Shown: one piece after another, positions 1-10,415 of the stretch
Numbering within the stretch: the stretch's first letter is position 1
Layout: every line of letters starts with the position of its first letter
Assembly (NCBI RefSeq): GCF_001411555.2
Contig: NC_049916.1
Location: 10,505,945 to 10,569,944, forward strand
Origin: Juglans regia
Taxonomy: Eukaryota; Streptophyta; Magnoliopsida; Fagales; Juglandaceae
DNA length: 64,000 nucleotides
Direction: 5' to 3'
Notes under the pieces: generated by a model
What the model saw: only the letters and a program-made list of their open reading frames with translations
Databases searched by the model: none
Told to the model about the DNA's origin: nothing
Program-made: the position numbers and the translations under genes

Positions 1-207
1 TTTGTAAATCTTTTCAATTCATTTCTTTTAATTATTATAATTTTTTTAAATTCTCACATAAAATAAAATAAATAATTCAATTTTTTCAAATTTTAAAATA
101 AAAATAATATTAAAAAAATATATTCTAACAATATTTTATTCAACTTTTAACTTTAATCTCAACTTATCTTATATCATCTCATCTCATCAACAAAAACAAA
201 CTAGACT
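1..207 (-). repeat. Partial miniature inverted-repeat-like element at left edge
   Basis: AT-rich block that reads, in reverse complement, like the block at 48030-48224. Both share a poly-T/poly-A rich core, the phrase TTGAGATTAAAGTTAAAAG and a terminal tract of repeated ATGAGATGAG, next to AAACAAA at the outer end. The left end lies outside the window, so only one terminus is visible. No coding capacity. It is a dispersed repeat family with at least two copies here in opposite orientation; the class is inferred from size and composition only. Confidence 0.55.
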
Positions 208-784
208 AAATTTTCGAGCTTTGTTTTCAATTTTTTCCAACCTAACTAGAAAGGAAATATTCCCCAGCTCATGATGTATGAGAAGGAAGTAACGTTTAGT
301 TGTATGCTGGTACTTTATACTCCTCAGTTTCATGTATTTTTCTGTGTAAACGAACAAGTATATATAAAATGTTTTCGTTTTTGTGTAAGTGAAAAAATGT
401 ACAATGCCTGCATGTACTGGAACAATTAAAGCATATAAAACAAGCAGGAATACTTGAAAATACAGTTGTAGAATGTTTTAATGTACGTAGGTGCGGGCCG
501 TTGTACTTCCTGATCAGTGGCAACTGCACGTGGTTTACGCGTACGTACTTCTGCGTGCATGTTCTCCCAGATTTTACATATATAGTCTCGTGATGCTCTA
601 GATCATATCCTGGGGTCCCATATATAGCGAGTTAAGAATAACCATGAGTTTTCGTAGCACACCTATATTCTGAATGTGAATGGTTTCTTAGCATCACATG
701 TGATGTTTATCCTATCAGTGAAGCATATCAGAAAAAGTTTGAGTTCAAATCATAATAATATCAGATTATCTAATATTATTGTTA
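208..784. other. AT-rich spacer, nothing recognised
   Basis: No open frame with a recognisable domain, no tandem repeat and no clear element end. A 77-codon minus-strand frame (296-529) has low-complexity composition and no similarity that I recognise. The right end (about 660-784) may be further decayed caulimovirid capsid sequence belonging to the neighbour, but the match is too weak to call. Confidence 0.5.
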
Positions 785-978
785 ATATATATATTTACAA
801 TTAAAGACATTTTATTTATAATATTGAAGATTTCTTGTTCAAATAATCCATCAATATTTCATTTATAAATTTTGTCAACAGAGTAAGAAAATTAGTTTTA
901 GAAAACTTTTTCTTCAAACTGTAAATAAGGAGGAGTAGACCTGGAATACCAATTTTTTGTAAGACTCATTAGTTTGGA

Positions 979-1686
979 TCATTTTGAAGAAAATCTGGCA
1001 ATTTCCGGTTTTAAATCAAAATCTTGAAAATTTCTTCCAAGCAAATCAATATCCTTTGCAACAGATGAATTATCATCAGATGATTCTTCTGCAGTTTCGA
1101 CAAGAACAATCTCTTTTTCATTGCTAGTTAAAGCAATAGTAGAAGGTTGTTCTTTTTTTAGATCAACTATCATTTGATCTATTTTATCCAGTGTCTTGGC
1201 CCATGAGTTTTTAAAATCAATTTTAGCCCGACTGTCTGGTAAAATAATCAAAGGTTTTTCAATAATTTTCAAATTTTTCTTTGGTTGATCTTTGGGAGGA
1301 ACCAAAGGATTTTCAATTTTGAAAACAAGATTTGAAGTGAAAATAGGCTTTTCAACATTTTCTTCAATCCTATCTAACTGTTGTTCGATCATGTGAAGAG
1401 CAAGGTTAACAAAATTATTCTGGTGAATAATCTTTTTTGTCTCTTTTATAACCTTGTCATTTTCAGGATCTCTGGAAACAGTTTCAGGGATTTTGAAAGG
1501 AGAAGCAGCTACTTCAGATCCTTTAAAAGGAATAAGTACTGTCTCTAAAGGCGGATGACTGGCTTGAATAACCACTTTGCCTTCTTCCTTGACAAAATCA
1601 GTTTTAACAACATTTAAAGTATTGTTATAAACGTAATAATTTTCAACAAAGTCAAAGAAAAGTATATGCCTTTGGAGCTTATTCAT
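979..1686 (-). pseudogene. Caulimovirid capsid-region fragment (copy 1)
   Basis: An open stretch of 235 codons rich in Lys, Glu and Ile, with a helical segment matching copy 2 in the pattern NL.L...QL.RIE. It corresponds to the part of the polyprotein just before the conserved capsid core. Beyond its TGA stop, homology to the capsid core of copy 2 (the NWY.R.TP..QFEE pattern) resumes at about 970 and runs to about 785, with two TAA codons and one TGA codon in frame, so the stop is a decay mutation, not the natural end. No catalytic motif is expected in this region. Confidence 0.6.
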
Positions 1687-1804
1687 TTATTCTTTCCATT
1701 TGTGTTTGACACACAATTTTTCTTTATCAGTATATTTTGGCATGATAAGCTTTACACTTAACACTGTTTTTATTAGAACGATATTCATCAACAAGACTTA
1801 TTAA

Positions 1805-2006
1805 GGCTACATTTGGATTCGCAAGTCATCTCAGCTCATTTCAGCTCATTTCAACTCATCTCAACTCATCTCACTACTATTCATTACTATTCAGCAATTT
1901 TAACTCACAAATCTTACTACTATTCACAACTCATCTCATTACTATTCACAATCCATCTCAACTCATCTCAGCTTATCTCAAGTCATCTTCGAATCCAAAC
2001 GTCTCC
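1805..2006. mobile_element. Miniature element with TTTGGATTCG inverted termini
   Basis: About 200 bp with imperfect inverted ends: GGCTACATTTGGATTCG on the left and, in reverse complement, GGAGACGTTTGGATTCG on the right. The interior consists of short repeats of CTCATCTCAACTCATCTCA and CTACTATTCAC. It interrupts the caulimovirid frame of copy 1. I could not find a clean target-site duplication, so the superfamily is undecided. The plus-strand frame over it (1813-2025) is only this repeat translated. Confidence 0.65.
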
Positions 2007-2009
2007 ACT

Positions 2010-2670
2010 GAAAATGTTTGTTTAAAAAAGTCAAACTGTGATGAACATGAGCAATAGGAGCAACCATATCAGAAGCGGTTGGTGATAAAGATGAATTTTC
2101 TTCTTCTTTATCTGCTTCTTCCTGTATGGGTTTACCACTACCACTAAAGGATTCACCCTCTTTGGTAGAATAATAAGCATAAGTAACCTGAGAGGATGTA
2201 GAAAGTCCTTTCAATTTTAAAACAGGGTTTACAGGCTAGGCTGTTTGAACTGAATCTTCCAGAAATTGTTTGAGATGTTGGTCTCGTCTTACTGGATTTT
2301 CAGAAACAGAACCAGCAAAAGAAGATCTAGATCCAGCAAAAGAATTTCTTCTTAAGCTAGGAGTACTAGTCTGGTTAAAACTAATTTTGACCGTCTCATC
2401 CATATATTGCCTGATGTAATCAAGATTACACTCAGTAGGAATATTTCTGACAGGAGGTGCTTCATTTTCCAAAGTCCATTCACTGGGAAGAGTTATGTCT
2501 TTCCAATAAACCATCTTTGGAACTTGAATAGTCGCATCTGGGGTTGAACTCTAGATCAAAAGAGTGCTTCCCGCAGATGGTTTTGCAATAGCTTTTGGAT
2601 TTAAATTCGTTTTTAAAAGACGATAATAAATCCTAAAAATCAAAGCAAGGGATTTGCTACCCTCAATCAT
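2010..2670 (-). pseudogene. Caulimovirid polyprotein linker region (copy 1)
   Basis: Segment after the movement-protein domain, matched by copy 2 at 37902-38315. Shared features are a start-like Met-Ile-(Glu/Lys)-Gly, a W(K/N)(D/Q)ITL..EW motif and a Ser-rich tract. An in-frame TAG lies about 40 codons in, just before the open frame at 2514-2236; a further open piece covers 2214-2010, ending at the miniature element. The function of this linker is unknown to me. Confidence 0.6.
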
Positions 2671-2671
2671 A

Positions 2672-3262
2672 TCATAAACCGGAAGTTAAAATATTCAAAG
2701 TTAAAGCTTTGAGAATATGCTTATCATCCAGTGAAAGAGTTAAATCAGGAAAATAATTAAAATGAACCAGTCCTTCAGAAAGTGGGGACTGGATGATACC
2801 AAGGATACTAGTTTCAAAATGATTGCATCTAGCATCACGTAAACAAAATAGTACAGATGCATTAATGCCTTTCCTGGTTAGAGGTTTGGCAGCAATCTGG
2901 ACAGATCCAATATGTAAATACTTGTAACCTTTTTTAAAAACATCATAAATGTTTGCTTTTTTGAAAAGATAACATTTTTCTTGTGATTTTGAAAGAGCAT
3001 AAGTTTGTTCGACTGTTCGAATATTAAAATCAGTTTTGAAAGTATTTTGAACCCAAGAGGTTCGATAAATGGAATTAACTGGAAGTTTTGGAATCTTCCA
3101 GGATTCCAGCATAGTTGGGATTGCCTCTTCAAAAGAGCAATCTTCTTCATTAACTATGTCAGGAGGCATAGTCGACCTGGAACTAATAGTTGAATTAGAT
3201 CTATTCATTCTAATTATTTTGTTGTTAAACAACACCGACCTTCGCACTTCAGGGGTTTTCAA
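2672..3262 (-). pseudogene. Caulimovirid movement-protein-like domain (copy 1)
   Basis: A stretch of 196 codons resembling the 30K-type movement protein domain of plant pararetroviruses. The recognisable block is YLHIGSVQIAAKPLTRKG followed by a LCLRDAR motif and a VHFNYFPD motif; copy 2 has the counterparts IHIGLVQVAIKQLTR, LCLRDRR and VYFNCYPN. In living viruses this protein carries virions or nucleic acid through plasmodesmata. There is no ATG at the 5' end: the frame is preceded by an in-frame TGA, and upstream of that by a 63-codon hydrophobic stretch (3457-3266) in the same frame. Probably inactive. Confidence 0.7.
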
Positions 3263-3458
3263 ACATCATACCTTATCTGAGCTGACAACCCAAACTGCTC
3301 TTAACGCTCTTCGGCAAACGGGACTTACCAAGGGTACTAGACAGACAATAAGGGGATGAACCAACCAAAACAAGAACTCAAGGTAGGGGTTGTGAACCAA
3401 TAAAACAGATGAAATGAGAGAAATAATAGCAACAATTAGATACCAGATTGGCTCCAAT

Positions 3459-3481
3459 ATATATATATATATATATATATT
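3459..3481. repeat. (AT)n microsatellite
   Basis: Uninterrupted TA dinucleotide run of about 23 bases at the upstream border of the copy 1 viral sequence. Confidence 0.9.
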
Positions 3482-3784
3482 GTATTTATGAAAACTAGTT
3501 TTTGGGTAGATTAATTGGTTGTCTCATTGGCCAATGGTTATATATATATAAGTTTTATATAATAATATCTGACACTAAAAATGCAGCAGACTTGATAAGA
3601 ATTAATGAAATCTCTTACACCGATATTGTATAACTTCAGAAAATTACCTCAAAGAAATCCACAGTACAATAAGAAGAATAGAGGAAAAAAAACACAATCA
3701 AGTATTATTTTAATCTCGAAATAAACAAAATAAAGATGATCCGTTCGTGAAAAAGAAATTCTAATTAAAGACTTAAATTATTAT
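3482..3784. other. AT-rich spacer, nothing recognised
   Basis: No domain-bearing frame and no repeat apart from short TA runs. It separates the viral copy 1 from the LINE fragment. Confidence 0.5.
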
Positions 3785-4040
3785 TACAACCATATATAAT
3801 TTTTTTTTTTTTTTTTTTGGATAGTAATAGAACGTACATTTCATTAACAAAAGAAATTTTATAGACATTTGTCAAAACAAATGGCTTGAGAAATAAAGTC
3901 TAGAAAACAATCCCATCACATTGAGATATCCTCAACATTCCAAGCAAACCGGGCAAGTTTGCGAGCAACCCGATTGCCTTCTCTATACACATATTGTATT
4001 TTGCACTCAGCATGATATATATATACAACCATATATAATT
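3785..4040 (-). mobile_element. 5'-truncated L1-type LINE with 17-bp target duplication
   Basis: A short 3' end of a plant L1 LINE on the minus strand. The plus strand begins with a run of T (the poly-A tail) at about 3801, followed by a decayed RNase H C-terminus that reads VYREGNRVARKLARFAWNV on the minus strand. The insertion is flanked by perfect copies of TACAACCATATATAATT at 3785-3801 and 4024-4040. Such variable-length duplications and 5' truncation are the mark of target-primed reverse transcription. The element body is only about 220 bp. Confidence 0.85.
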
Positions 4041-4279
4041 AAAACTCCGGTAAAGACATAATTAATTATGCAAAAATAAAATGGAATCAATTCAGAGGAA
4101 AGTTTTCTGGACCTGCAGGGTGCCTATATATCGTGCCAATATACAGGAAAATTACATGCTAGCTCGTGTAAGTGATAGATAAAAAAAAACACCACCCCAA
4201 GGAAATCCATCTGAGGGATAGAAAGTTGTATGTAGCAATGACCATTCATATATAAGGAAATACATGACTCACCCTTCAG

Positions 4280-4910
4280 CACTACAACAGAATGTGTGTT
4301 TTGTGACAGAGGAAACTGTCACAAAAAAATGGCAAACCGTCACTAAACATATTTGGTGACGGTTTGAAACCGTCACCATGACCGTCACCTAAAGTGCGTC
4401 ACAGAAAACATTTGGTGACGGTTTACTGTTCAACCGTCACAAAAAATATTTTTAGTGACGGTTGGAAGTGTTCCGTTCGGTACAACGTTCGAACGTTCCT
4501 TTTTTTGTGACGGTTATGAACTGTCACAGAAAATCACATTCGGACGTAAAATCAAACGTTCGGACGTTATACCCGACCGATTGGCGTTCGAATGAGAGAA
4601 GTTGACGTTTGTTGGATATCGTTCGAACGTATCATATTTACGTTCTAATGTTAATGCGTCCGAACGTTAATTACAATAAACGTTCGAATATTTGTTCGAA
4701 CGTAAATGTAAATGTTCAAACGTAGCGCGTTTAATGTTCGGACGTTATTTCGAATGTAAACGAAGGAGCGTCCGAATGCAAGTTCTTTGTTCGAACGTTA
4801 GTCGGTTTAACGTTCGAACGATTCAATTGTATTTACGTTCGAACGTTTGTTATAGTGTGAACCAACGTTCGAACGATTTTTATTTACATTCGAACGTACA
4901 GATCAGAAAT
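4280..4910. repeat. CACTA copy A left TIR and subterminal repeat zone
   Basis: Starts with the terminal repeat CACTACAACA. About 200 bp follow with repeated GTGACGGTT and AACCGTCAC, in both orientations. From about 4485 to 4900 there are roughly fifteen perfect or near-perfect copies of ACGTTCGAACGT (for example 4485-4496), including variants such as CGTCCGAACG. In En/Spm the equivalent zone is where the element-encoded TNPA binds; here the repeated unit is itself a palindrome. The binding role is inferred. Confidence 0.8.
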
Positions 4911-5036
4911 TCTATTTTAATAAAATTTAAAAATAAAATACCAATTGTATCATATTACATAACCAATTAACAAGTAACAATGTCTTATAAAAGTACAAAA
5001 TTAGATATTAAAACTAGTCAAAAATATTGATAAAAT

Positions 5037-6722
5037 TTATTTCTTCTTTTTCCCTCGCCCACGGGGATTCTGTTGCAACGACATAACACGCTCCATTTGC
5101 ACCATCATCTCTCGTTGCACTTGCTCTTGCACTTCACTGCGTATTCTTTCCTCCTGGTCTCTCTGTTGGTCCTGCAAACGCGTCTCTAAATGAGACTGTC
5201 GTTCTAAGAGAGACTCTAACTCTTGCTGTCTCGACCTCATATACTCATTCTCACGCCGTGCAGCTTCTAAATCTGCTGTAAGATTATTAATTTGTGAAGC
5301 CGATGAGGTTGAGGAGGATGAACATTTATGCTTGATAGATCGTCCCAAACCTCTTGCCATACTAGACTGCGGCCCGAGCACTTGGGTGAATATGTCTATG
5401 TCACTAGGAGAGGATTCCGCAGAAGTCGACTGCATCTCCAACATTTTGTTCTGCAATTTAAAAGGTAATGATCGTAAATAATTAGTAACGTATTAAAAGA
5501 AATAGAAATAAGAAATAAACTATTAAAATGTTCTATAAAAAATTTATTTAACAAAATTAACACTGCTTACATAATTATCTGCAGCGACAGGATCCATCCA
5601 CTCACTATGCTCATTAGTGTGAGCAGCAGCATAGACATGAATGAGGGAAAAGTTTTCAGGATCATCACGTTTCTAACAAAGCGACAATATTAGCAATTTT
5701 AAAAAGATAATGTTAGTACTTATCAGAAAGAATATCAGGAAAATAAATGAATTCTATAATTTTTTAATTACCATTTTTTCAGCAAGACGGTGGAATGACC
5801 TTGAACCGGCACGATGGTGGACAGTCAGAACGGATCTATTCTGTGCATTTGTAGAACTCAAGTGCTACAAAATATATTAAAAATGTTAATTGTAATATGT
5901 ATACATATAATGTATAAAACGAATATGAATCTAAATAATTAAAAGATATAAATGTAAAATACCTGATAATCTGGAGATACGAAAAGATCACAACACTTTC
6001 TCCAATCATCTAACTTCATCTGCTGAAAAGGAGACTGCGCAGCCTCTTCCAACGTCTCAAACTTCTTGAAGTGGTCATGGCATCGTCCTTTGTGACGTCG
6101 GAATAGTGTAGCCATCAACTCATTCACGGTTCTTAAATCCTCGCTATGGCCAAAGTCGAGGTCGAATTCATCCTAACAAGGGAATCAGGTGAAAAATATA
6201 ATATATTAATCTAAGTGAAAAAAATGTACTGAAAAGTAAACTCACCAGCACACGACTTCGAATGTGCTCCTTAATCTCATTCGGAACATCTCGCCATGAG
6301 CGCACATAAAATGGAGCATAAGCTCGAACTACTGTGCCAATATAGGAGGAAAGCGCTGCTGCACTATCATCCACTCCTCCAGTGGAATTATCAGGAATTG
6401 TGATCTTCAGTTTACCATGCCTTCTATTTTTTTCAAGAGAGATTCCACGTGTATAGCCACGACCGCGACGTGCAGATGCATGAACTACATGATAATAATA
6501 GATATACTATAATTATAATTATATAGTTATTGAGAAAAAAATATTAACTATATATATAATTATCAACGACAATATTTCCTTACTGGTAGGTGTCGACTGG
6601 CTGTTGTTCTCTTCTGTGTTAGCTTGATCTTCAGGAATGGATTCCTCGAGTGGGGAGTCCTCAATGGATTCAGGACTTGGACTTGGCGGAGGCACATTTC
6701 TTCGTTGTCGTTTTGGCGGCAT
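5037..6722 (-). CDS. Ptta/En/Spm-type plant transposase (TNPA-like), six exons
   Basis: Six exons with GT..AG borders join in frame: 6722-6584, 6484-6246, 6172-5963, 5864-5772, 5672-5571 and 5450-5037, 1197 bp in all, coding 398 residues. The N-terminus starts MPPKRQRRN and is Pro/Ser/Glu-rich. The middle (SWRDVPNEIKEHIRSRV, then FGHSEDLRTVNELMATLF, then AGSRSFHRLAEK) matches the Transposase_24 (plant Ptta/En/Spm) family. The last exon is a Gln/Glu/Arg-rich coiled coil of about 90 residues ending in a basic tail, RGRGKKKK. By analogy with TNPA it would bind the subterminal repeats and multimerise. An AG acceptor-like site lies two bases before the ATG, hinting at an upstream leader exon. No stop is seen in the joined frame. 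Confidence 0.8.
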
Positions 6723-6823
6723 TCTTTAAAATAATTAATTATATCAAAGAAAATTAATTAGAATAAATTATGAAAATTTAAGATATTTTATAGTCACCTA
6801 TATAAATAAAATATTTAGTACTT

Positions 6824-7180
6824 TTATTCTTCAGATGAATTTTCCATGCTTGTTTCAGAATCTCCATCAATAACATCTTCATCATCATCATGCACCTCTT
6901 CTTCATCATCTTTATCCACCTTCTGCCCGGATTCTGATTCATATTCATCTTCTGACTCGTCTTCTTCATCTTCCTCCAAACTGACTTGAATTGAATGATC
7001 ATTTAATATAGACGGGTCGAGATGTACGGGTGGGACATCATCTCTACACAAGGGGAGCAACTCGAGTGCACCGAGGTCAACAAACAAGTTAATACCCTCT
7101 CCATCTTCCTGGTATGCCTCAACAATCGGATTGTCATCTTCATCTCCACTATTCTCGTAATCTGCACTCGTTCCTACTTC
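6824..7180 (-). pseudogene. TNP2 transposase C-terminal tail, shifted frame
   Basis: Minus-strand frame beginning around 7180 and ending with a TAA at 6824. It includes VDLGALELLPLCRDDVPP, followed by a long acidic Glu/Asp tract. The same motif and acidic tail occur in copy B at 25321-25055, so this is the conserved end of the TNP2-like protein. It is in a different frame from the main TNP2 body (7174-9348) and is joined to it through a short TA run at about 7178-7190, where copy B keeps more than 1 kb of additional coding sequence. I infer an internal deletion that also shifted the frame. Confidence 0.7.
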
Positions 7181-9348
7181 ATATATATATATGGTGGAAA
7201 GATCTGCTCGAATTTACATAGTATAGTAGCAATGTCTTCTTTCAATTTCGACAACACATCTCGATTTACTACCTGAGCGCACAAATCCTTGAAAAACATA
7301 CATAGTTCAGATATGGCGACACGTACATTAGATGTCAGCTTCCCACGAATTCCCACAGGTAATAACTTCTGCAAAAATACGTGACAATCATGACTTTTCA
7401 ATCCATTGATTTTCCAATCATCAGGACTCACGCATCTACCAATATTTGAAGCATAACCATCTGGCAACTTCACACCTTGCAACCATTTACAGAAATCAAT
7501 CCTCTCCTCTCTCGTCATCGTAAAACATGCATGCGGCATGACCACCCTGTTGCCTTCCACCCGCAAATGCAGATTATGTTTAATTCTCATTCTCTCAAGA
7601 TCTTTCCTCGTCTTGATCGTGTCTTTCGTCTTTTTGTTAATACTCATCAATGTACCCAGTATATTATCACAAATATTCTTCTCTATGTGCATTACATCCA
7701 AACTATGTCGCAACTTGCATGACGACCAATACGGCAAATAAAAAAAAATACTACGCTTTGTCCAATTCAATTCTAATACAGCTCATTTTCTCTTGTTCTT
7801 TCCCCGACCTTTGCCAAAATTGTTCGCTCTAACATGTTGCAGTTGTTCCACTATCTCTTCTCCAGACAACTCTTTTGGTGCAATCCTATCCTCTACTCTC
7901 CCATCAAACTTGGCACATTCTCTTCTCCATGCATGATTTGCTGGTAAATAACGTCGATGACCCATGAAACACAACTTCTGAGAAAATTTTAGCCACTCAC
8001 TAGCAGTTTCTTTATTACACGTCGGACACGCTAACTTCCCTTTCGTACTCCAGCCGGAAAGATTCCCATACGCCGGAAAATCATTTATGGTCCACATTAC
8101 CGCAGCATGCATCTGAAAAGATGTCGACTTAGATGCATCATAAGTTCTAACCCCTGTTTCCCATAACTCTTTCAGCTCTTCAATCAATGGCTGCATGAAT
8201 ATGTCAATATCATTTCCAGGTGATCTAGGGCCAGGGATGAGTAAAGTTAACAAAAAGTTTGGCGCCTTCATGCACCTCCATGGTGGAAGATTGTACGGAA
8301 TCAATACAACGGGCCAAGTGCTATAACTTGTACTCATATTCCCAAAAGGGTTGAATCCATCGGTTGTGAGTCCCAGGCGCACGTTCCGAGCTTCTAACCC
8401 GAACTCTGGATACTGATTATCGAAAGACTGCCACGCAAGTGAATCAGCTGGATGCCTCATATACCCGTCATTCTTAACTCTTTTCTCCTCGTGCCACCTC
8501 ATATCATGAGCTGTTTTCTTACACATATATAGTCTTTGCAACCTAGGTTTCAAGGGAAAATACCGCAACACCTTAACCGGCACGTTTTTCTTACCTTTCC
8601 ACCTCGACTCTCCACATACAGGACATGCTTGTTTCTCCTTGTTCTCCTTCCAGAACAATACACAATCATTATTGCATGCATGTACGGACTTGTACTCAAA
8701 TCCTAATATCTTTCTCAACTGTTTCGCTTCATAAAAGTTCTTAGGCAATGCAGACCCTTCGGGAAGTACCTCGTTAAATAAGTCCAATACCATGTTTATT
8801 GCTTTCGTCGACATCCCACACAATGATTTTATGTGAAGCAACCGCACAATAAACGACATTTTGGAATGTTTTGTACAACCTGGGTAAAGCTCGCGCTTTG
8901 CATCTTCCCACAGTGAAGGAAAATTTTGACAATCAGTCCCTGATCCACCACTTGAGGCATTGTCGTTAACCTCATCCATAAACATCCCAGCTCCAATGTC
9001 ACCCAACATCTCCATGTGCTCATCATGCTCATAATCATCATCCATGTGCCGTAAATAATTGTGATGATCGACCAATACATCTGCTGACCCTTCATACGGC
9101 TCACCATGCAGTACCCATCGCGTATACCCCAGATCCATACCGTTCACAAATATATGACGCTCTACTTCATCCAATCCTATCGCACACAAATTTTTACACC
9201 CTCGACATGGACACTTAATGTAACCACGACTATCAGCAGAGGCCCGTGCAAAATCAATGAAAGTTCTTACTCCACATGCATAGGGTACGTAATCCTTTCC
9301 AAGTCTATCGTCCAGACGCATCCAATTTTTGTCAATTTCTAAAAACAT
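7174..9348 (-). pseudogene. TNP2-like CACTA transposase (TNPD), one TGA, C-terminal deletion
   Basis: Two open blocks in the same frame, 9348-7783 (521 codons) and 7770-7174, separated by a TGA at 7785-7783. The N-terminus (about residues 8-85) matches the transposase-associated domain (WMRLDDR, CPCRGC, HIFVNGMD). Next come Cys pairs (CNNDC at 225, CPVC at 242) and the TNP2 core with TDGFNPFG at 329-336 and PGPRSPGNDIDIFM. After the TGA come LDVMHIEKNICDNILGTL and a DUF4218 segment containing GLKSHDCHVFLQKLLP. This is the catalytic subunit type that cuts CACTA ends. The ATG at 9348 directly follows an AG acceptor (TTAATATATAG), which supports this start and an upstream 5'-UTR intron. The rest of the C-terminus is lost at a TA run. 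Confidence 0.88.
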
Positions 9349-9889
9349 CTATATATTAATAACACGTACATTGAAAATTCACATGCATGTCATGCTCCAA
9401 TTCTCATTACTTTTTTGATAAGGTAGTTGGTCCTATCCCATTCGAGATTATATTCTCCATATTACACAAATCTCGTCACTCTACTAATTTCCACGTTAGT
9501 AGAAATTCCGGCAGCACCTCCCCATAATTCTCCAAGTATACATGTTCAAATATCGGGATTGTGACCCTACGAACAGTATACCCGAAGAACAGTAGAAGAA
9601 GATACCGAAACTTCATATTAAACGTGGAAAGTAGCGAGTAACAAAAATGTGTAATACAGATAATATAATCTCAAACTGTCCACACTGGACAATTCAGGAA
9701 TCAGTGGACACATAAATGTACACTGATTCCCAAACGGGTCTAAGGGTATTTATGCAATGTCACACGCATCTAGCAAAAAATCATACAACAATATCTCCAT
9801 GTTGTTTAAATTAACAATGTCACCTTCAAGTAGTGTTATATTGTTAAACTAAAGAGGGATGGAAGATTATGTGACCCTACGTTTCGTGT

Positions 9890-10067
9890 CTTGTACACAA
9901 CGAGGGAGAATGATCTTGAAGAAATGTTTAAATTTTAGTCTAATTACTTAACCGTCACAAATTGTCCGACCTTGACAACTCTCAAGGCCGAAGAGACTAT
10001 GACAGTCAAGCAATTAAATTGAAATTCTAACATTTCTTCAAGATCATATTCCCTCGTTGTGTACAAG
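9890..10067. repeat. Long near-perfect hairpin inside CACTA copy A
   Basis: Arms 9890-9928 and 10029-10067 are reverse complements over 39 bases with two mismatches (outer motif CTTGTACACAACGAGGGA). Pairing continues imperfectly inward to a second short palindrome, CCTTGA...TCAAGG, at about 9969-9987. The total foldback is 178 bp. The size suits a precursor of small RNA or a small nested foldback element; neither role is shown by sequence alone. Confidence 0.85.
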
Positions 10068-10074
10068 ATCATTA

Positions 10075-10415
10075 TTCTTAAAGTATAATTTTAATTATCA
10101 TACTTAATTTCAAAGGTTATACTATAATTTTAATTATTATAATTCTTAAAGAGTTACTTTTATGCTTATTATTACTTAATTTCAAATATTATTATAAATA
10201 TTTAATTATCATACTTAAATTTCAAAGGTTATACTATAATTTTAATTATTATAATTCTTAAAGAGTTACTTTTATGCTTGTTATTACTTAATTTCAAATA
10301 TTATTATAAATATTTAATTATCATACTTAAATTTCAATGGTTATACAATAATTTTAATTATTATAATTCTTAAAGAGTTACTTTTATGCTTGTTATTACT
10401 TAATTTCAAATATTA
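10075..10415. repeat. 112-bp tandem repeat, about three copies
   Basis: AT-rich unit containing GAGTTACTTTTATGCTT and CAAAGGTTATACTATAATTT. Equivalent points fall at 10115, 10227 and 10339, giving a 112-bp period. It is not coding and lies in the inferred TNP2 leader intron. Confidence 0.85.

Larger units (their letters stand above)
785..3457 (-). mobile_element. Endogenous caulimovirid-like insertion, copy 1 (decayed, partial)
   Basis: Minus-strand remnant of an integrated plant pararetrovirus-like polyprotein. Reading leftwards it has a movement-protein-like domain (3262-2672), a linker (about 2670-2010) and the start of the capsid region (about 1790-785). The same segments occur in the same order in copy 2 (37396-46085), which continues into zinc knuckle, protease, reverse transcriptase and RNase H; those parts are absent here. 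The frame is broken by several stops, and a miniature element sits at about 1805-2006. Florendovirus or petuvirus-like affinity is inferred from the single-polyprotein domain order. It is a fossil, not a working viral genome. Confidence 0.75.

Noticed and set aside
1813..2025. 70-codon Ser/His/Leu-rich frame
   Set aside because: It translates the CTCATCTCA repeats of a miniature element.
9890..10067. Assignment as a named microRNA gene
   Set aside because: Foldback geometry is suitable, but no known mature miRNA sequence is recognised and small-RNA evidence is unavailable.
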